Origin: Notospermus geniculatus
Taxonomy: Eukaryota > Nemertea > Pilidiophora > Heteronemertea > Lineidae
Direction: 5' to 3'
Length of the DNA: 64,000 nucleotides
NCBI GenBank assembly: GCA_002633025.1
Contig: NMRB01000003.1
Location: forward strand, 939,838 to 1,003,837
The position numbers were made by a program, and so were the translations under genes. Shown here one piece after another: positions 59,386-64,000 of this stretch (the first letter of the stretch is position 1; the number at the start of each line of letters is the position of its first letter). A model generated the notes under the pieces. That model made no database searches, was not told where the DNA came from, and saw only the letters and a program-made list of their open reading frames with translations.

Positions 59386-59965
59386 GTTCCTTGAGAGACA
59401 GTCAGCTGAGCCTGTGAACCTAAACCTTTACTTTTTTTCTGAGGACATAGCTCAGGGGAGCTTGTCAACACTTGTGTCCTTGGAGAGTTAACTTGTTAAA
59501 GTTGGCTGCATGGCAGAATGCCTGCATTGGAAGCAGGGAAAAACCTCAATGGACAAACCACCATTCTTGCAGCCAACAAAAGTTAGTGATATTCCAGCTC
59601 AAAGCATATCTAGTGCTGAAGACACTTGCCCCTTGCAAGCATGTCCTGCTAAAGACTGGTGACTTCAAGGAATGTTCCAAGCCAAGAAGGCCCCAATAAT
59701 ACAGAGTGCAATAAAGAAGACCTCAAGTAGATGCTGAGACGGAACAGGAAGCCAAATCATCCGAGATATCACCAGTAGAAGTACCCAAAAAGTGAGTCAC
59801 CCGAGACGATGAAAATTCCATGAATAAGAAAGCACGATTAACACATTTATGTATTTTTCCTAATCTCGATAAGAAGCCTGGTCCAATGTTTTGAATCTTC
59901 TTTGCATCTTTTACTGAATTTATGACCGAGCAGACTTGGGTAGAAAAATGTAATTTCATCAGCCA

Positions 59966-59999
59966 NNNNNNNNNNNNNNNNNNNNNNNNNNNNNNNNNN
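59966..59999. other. Sequencing gap of 34 Ns
   Basis: Run of undetermined bases. The flanks are not duplicates of each other. Confidence 0.99.
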
Positions 60000-62900
60000 C
60001 CTATAGGATTCACCATTAAGAAGGAAAGTTTTTCTCGGAGATATTGCAACGTTTTTTCCCACTCGGTTGCATCCTATTCGAGTTCACCCTCTTTTATCAC
60101 ACCTCACCTGTCTTTGATCTTGAGGGGAAAAAATGCATCCAAACAGAATATTTTCCTCCTTAAAATCACAAGGCATTGTCATGGATACCATTGAAGTGAA
60201 AGACAGAACAACCAGGCTGAACTAATTCGCCCATGGCACGGAAAAAGATAGCCTTAACATCAGCAAGAACAGAGAAGAATGTAAATCATTAAAGATACAA
60301 AGCGGAGGCAAAGATGCAACAATGGAATGCTTAATTTGACTTTGGTAACAAGTGAATCATTGTCACTTTGATCATCGCTGGATTTTAAGAACACCTTCAA
60401 ATTTACCACAGCATTCTGACAGCAAGCCTCACAGCTCAGGCAAACTTCTGCCACTTTCATTCGTGCTAAAAATCATCTCCTGTTTCAAATTTTCATCAAG
60501 AAGGCATGATCCCAATGACAACTTCCAAGAAATGGCAATTGCTTGAACCATCATTCAGCAATGACTTGATACACAGAAGCTGAATTTGACAGCAGTATTC
60601 GCTGGGATTTGCACATGCTTCCTTGGCTATTGAAGACAGCCAGCCATCCTAGAACTATTAAACAGAGCTGCACGGAATTACCATAGTATGAATTCAAGCA
60701 TTGGGAATGACAACTTGGCTGGCATCTGGATCAAAAGGATTTGTCTGTGGATGTATCATTTGCTGCATATCGCCAGACAGATTGACTTCAGTGTCAGAGA
60801 CTTGACTTTGACATAACAGATGACATCCATGCTCTGCATGAGATTAACAGTCGAGTTTTGATCTTCTGCTGATGGCAGGAATCATGCTCCATCTTCAAAA
60901 TACACATTCTTGAAGTACTGGTCGACTAACACCAATTTTCTCTATTCCCATTGCTTTTCAGTGGTAAGTAAACTGGCCAATCCTGGAACTTCTACTGAGG
61001 GGTGTGAAAGCTCTACGAAAGAGCTGGCCTTGCTCTCAATGGCTCTTCTTGGGCAATTCAGCATTGTTGGTTTCCTTGTTATGGCCTACGCCTTGACCAT
61101 AAACAACTGCCTACAGCTTTCCAAGATGAGTTTTCCCATACAGAAAGCCAATTTGGACAAGAAAACTGCCACGTGGTTGCATGTGGACGAGCACCTTTAC
61201 TGAGTAGGCTTCTGAGAGATGTTGATCACTGAAACACTTTCCAAGCTTCATAGGGGCAAACACAGAAAGCCTCTTTCACAGAAACAAGGCCCATAACATT
61301 CAACATGCACCTAACTGCATTTTTCACAGGAAAAGGAGCAGGTCCAGGATCTGCTTTTTTCTTAGGATATATAGCTTGCCATATTTTTAACAAGCCAACA
61401 AGCCACCACAGAATGTCTATCCAAACTATCCTGGGTATCAAAATCCAAGTCTGTGTGTGTTCAAGTTAAATGTCATGTTGTGAAATCTCCATGAGGGTAT
61501 CCATCCAGCTAGCTGGTAGCACCCCATGACAAAACCAAATATTGTTGTTATTGTGGGTGGCCATGCATTCTGAACATAGCCATACTTGAGTTATCAGAAG
61601 ACACCTTTAGTATTTGCTCGAGGCTTGCTATCGACATGATTCTGCATGGAATATCAGAAGGAATGCATCATCTTCTTGGCTCAAGTGTTTCCTTCCCTGA
61701 TTATATCAATATCACACTTCATGCACTCATCAGAATCTCATTACTCTCAAGCATGACCTCTGCAACTCCATTAATTTCCTTGTGTCCTTGGAAAAGCCAC
61801 TTGACTGACAACAAACATGTCAATGAAGCAGAAGAGAAGCAACAAAAGGAGGAGATTTCATCAACTTTTTCAGCTCCAAGTGTTTCAGTGGCTACTGACG
61901 GACAAGAGAGACACTAGAAATAGGGTGAAGAGTTGGTCTGATTTCTTGCTCCCTCCACGAAAAATGAGCTGCTCCTATGTTAGGATATTCTCTACAGAAC
62001 ATATTTGAGAGGTTGACAGGGGAAGACTAAGATAAGGAAATGATTGTCCTCGGCAGTTCAACTGTTCTTATCAACCATCAGGAATCATGCTACTAGAGTT
62101 TGATATTACCACAGCATGAGTCCACCAAGACTTGCCAATCAAATGATACTGAGGAATGAGACTGTATCCTCAAGTTGCCTGGAAGAGAATGCAGCCCTGT
62201 TTTAAACCACCGAGAATCATTTTCTTGGGGAATTCAATCACATGAACCAAATTTGTGATGCATGTATGTAAATGGTAATTCGCTGAATGCTTCCAAAGAA
62301 ATGACAAGAACGTATTCGAGTTATTCAATATGATGTTTAAACATGCATTCAGCATCTTTATATGCTCTTTCGAACTTATCTCTGAATTAACAACATCTTT
62401 CCTATATAAAATTCATCATACAGGAGCAAATCTATTGCAAAAACTCATCAAGTGTTTTCTCAGAGTCATGAAGCACTTGCTAACACTGTCAAATCATGAA
62501 TATTTCCTTTTAAGTAATTACTGTGTATCACAGTATCAACAGTTACGTCCTCAAAGACATGTCGATGGCCCTTCAGTTAACTGTGATGTCAATGAAGACT
62601 TGCTTGCTCACGCAACACAGGCAAGGCTACACAAATGGAGCTGTAAATCAAACTTCTCCATATTGAAGCTCCTTTTCAATCCCACTTGTCGTCACGCTGG
62701 GAGATAAACAACATTTTTTTCTTTTAGTCTTTGAAATCATTTGATATTCACTTCTCAGAGCAAGTTCTAGAACTGGCTAATTTAGCCTACCCTACTTGTG
62801 ATTAAGTTGAACTGAGTTATATTTTTTCATTATTTTCTTTCCACTGGTTGAAGTCTTTGATTTTGACACACCATGAAGAATAGTTCAGAGTGCCTGAAAG

Positions 62901-64000
62901 ATGTGCTGACTGGACTGACCGGTAAGCAACTCTTTCTTTCAGTTGTGAATAATGTACAGCAAATTTGATCACTTTCCTTGTTTTCGCTGAATAAAATTAT
63001 TCTTTTGTCGGACAGTGGTTGAAAATCTATTTTGTTTTGTCACCCAGAGAGGGAGCCAAAAGATGCCACTCCGTCGCACCACTTGTCATGGAACAAGCTA
63101 TCCCTGCTTCCAGGTGTATCAGAATTTTCATTTCTGCTGCAGATACTCACCAAATCAGCCTGCGTGTCCTCTTTAGTTTAAATCCAAGGAATAGACGATG
63201 ATCAGAGATTAAGTCCATTTTGCTAGATATCATCAAGTTTCCAATTGATACAAGATGTCATCAATTAGACTCTTGCCATGAGTGACATCATCTGTAACTG
63301 CCTTCTTCAAAGTAGAGCCTAGACATACAGCATCCATGACATCTCTGACACACTTGGCTCCAGACACACCAAGAACCAAAGGAAACTGGAAACAATCCTC
63401 CTAGAATAGACAGCCAACCAAAAGGTAGGGCCTACACAAGGTCGTTGTTGTCAGGGTCCAAAGGACATCAATGAACCAAACTGCTTGTCAATCAAAATCT
63501 CTGATTCTCAGCTACAAATGTTCAGCAGCAATGAAGGAGACAACAGGAATGACCAGCAGTAAGGTTATCATGCCATCCCATGCAAAATCTTCCTCTTATT
63601 TCACAGAACCAAGCAGGAGTGCAGGCACCCAAGGGGGTGCAGTATGCTGTAGGGATACCTCAACCTGTGAAATGTTATTATACTGTAAGAACCTGCTCAT
63701 GATTGACAGTTATAACAACACACCTCGAGGACCCCACGTTCCTACTTTTGGACAAGCACAAAGGCACACTCAAGATTCCTGCCGGTATTCTTGGCCCGTC
63801 CAAAGCATTTCTAGGATTTCTTTTGACCTTAACAAGCTCAATATCATATCATTCAGGATGTTTACTTCTGTAAATAGTATTGGGACAAAACTGAACAGGG
63901 GTCATCAGACCTTTCTTTGAAATATCGCAGTGTGTGTCTCAGTTCACTTTGGATGTCCGCCCATGAATATTGTGCTCCTAACAAGGTGACAATCTGGTGA

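Larger units (their letters stand above)
56140..64000. other. Upstream flank of the KIF26-like gene, mostly featureless
   Basis: Beyond the entries listed separately, I see no exon with recognised similarity, no transposon reverse transcriptase or transposase, and no RNA gene. Frames of up to about 150 codons (for example 62330-62707 and 63471-63920 on the plus strand) have ordinary intergenic composition. Confidence 0.5.

Noticed and set aside
1-64000. Bacterial features such as operons, CRISPR arrays, Shine-Dalgarno sites or prophage genes
   Set aside because: Coding is in small spliced exons with GT/AG borders. Direct-repeat arrays here are satellites without unique spacers.

Overview
The window looks like animal nuclear DNA. 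It is AT-leaning, has no long uninterrupted genes, and its one recognisable gene is split into small exons with textbook GT/AG splice sites. Foldback transposons, short tandem arrays and tRNA-derived SINE heads are scattered through it, as in marine invertebrates. A deuterostome such as an echinoderm, hemichordate or amphioxus is my best guess, but no species can be fixed from the sequence alone.

The one gene I am confident of is a KIF26-type (kinesin-11 / VAB-8-like) unconventional kinesin on the minus strand. Five internal coding exons line up in order and in phase: 40882-41044, 13112-13321, 10437-10530, 4907-5104 and 1123-1278. A likely start exon (eight codons plus two bases) lies at 52351-52376 and again at 54295-54320, and its phase joins exactly to the 41-kb exon. 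Together they encode about 282 residues: a short head, a basic/proline-rich linker, and the first half of the kinesin motor domain. The gene runs off the left edge, so switch I, switch II and the long tail are not here. The nucleotide-binding P-loop is degenerate: the glycine before the Lys-Thr is an aspartate, encoded by a codon split across a splice junction. This fits the known picture of KIF26 proteins as kinesins that do not work as ordinary ATP-driven motors.

Layout: 1-1122 partial intron; 1123-13321 four motor exons with introns of 2.6-5.3 kb; 13322-40881 a very large intron (about 27.6 kb) with most of the repeats; 40882-41044 linker exon; 41045 to about 52.3/54.3 kb the first intron; about 52.2-56.1 kb the start-exon and promoter region, present twice; 56.1-64 kb upstream flank with weak candidate exons, a 22-bp minisatellite, a long perfect-hairpin transposon and a sequencing gap.

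Three tandem duplications (20439-21929, 28682-30493, 52243-56139) each have a single N exactly between the two copies, and copy ends match contig ends. They look like unmerged overlaps of two haplotypes rather than real duplications. The doubled start exon is therefore probably one exon. The most interesting biology is the degenerate kinesin P-loop, the short alternative-looking N-terminus with an upstream ORF, and the set of hairpin elements. I found no evidence for a wholly new gene system.
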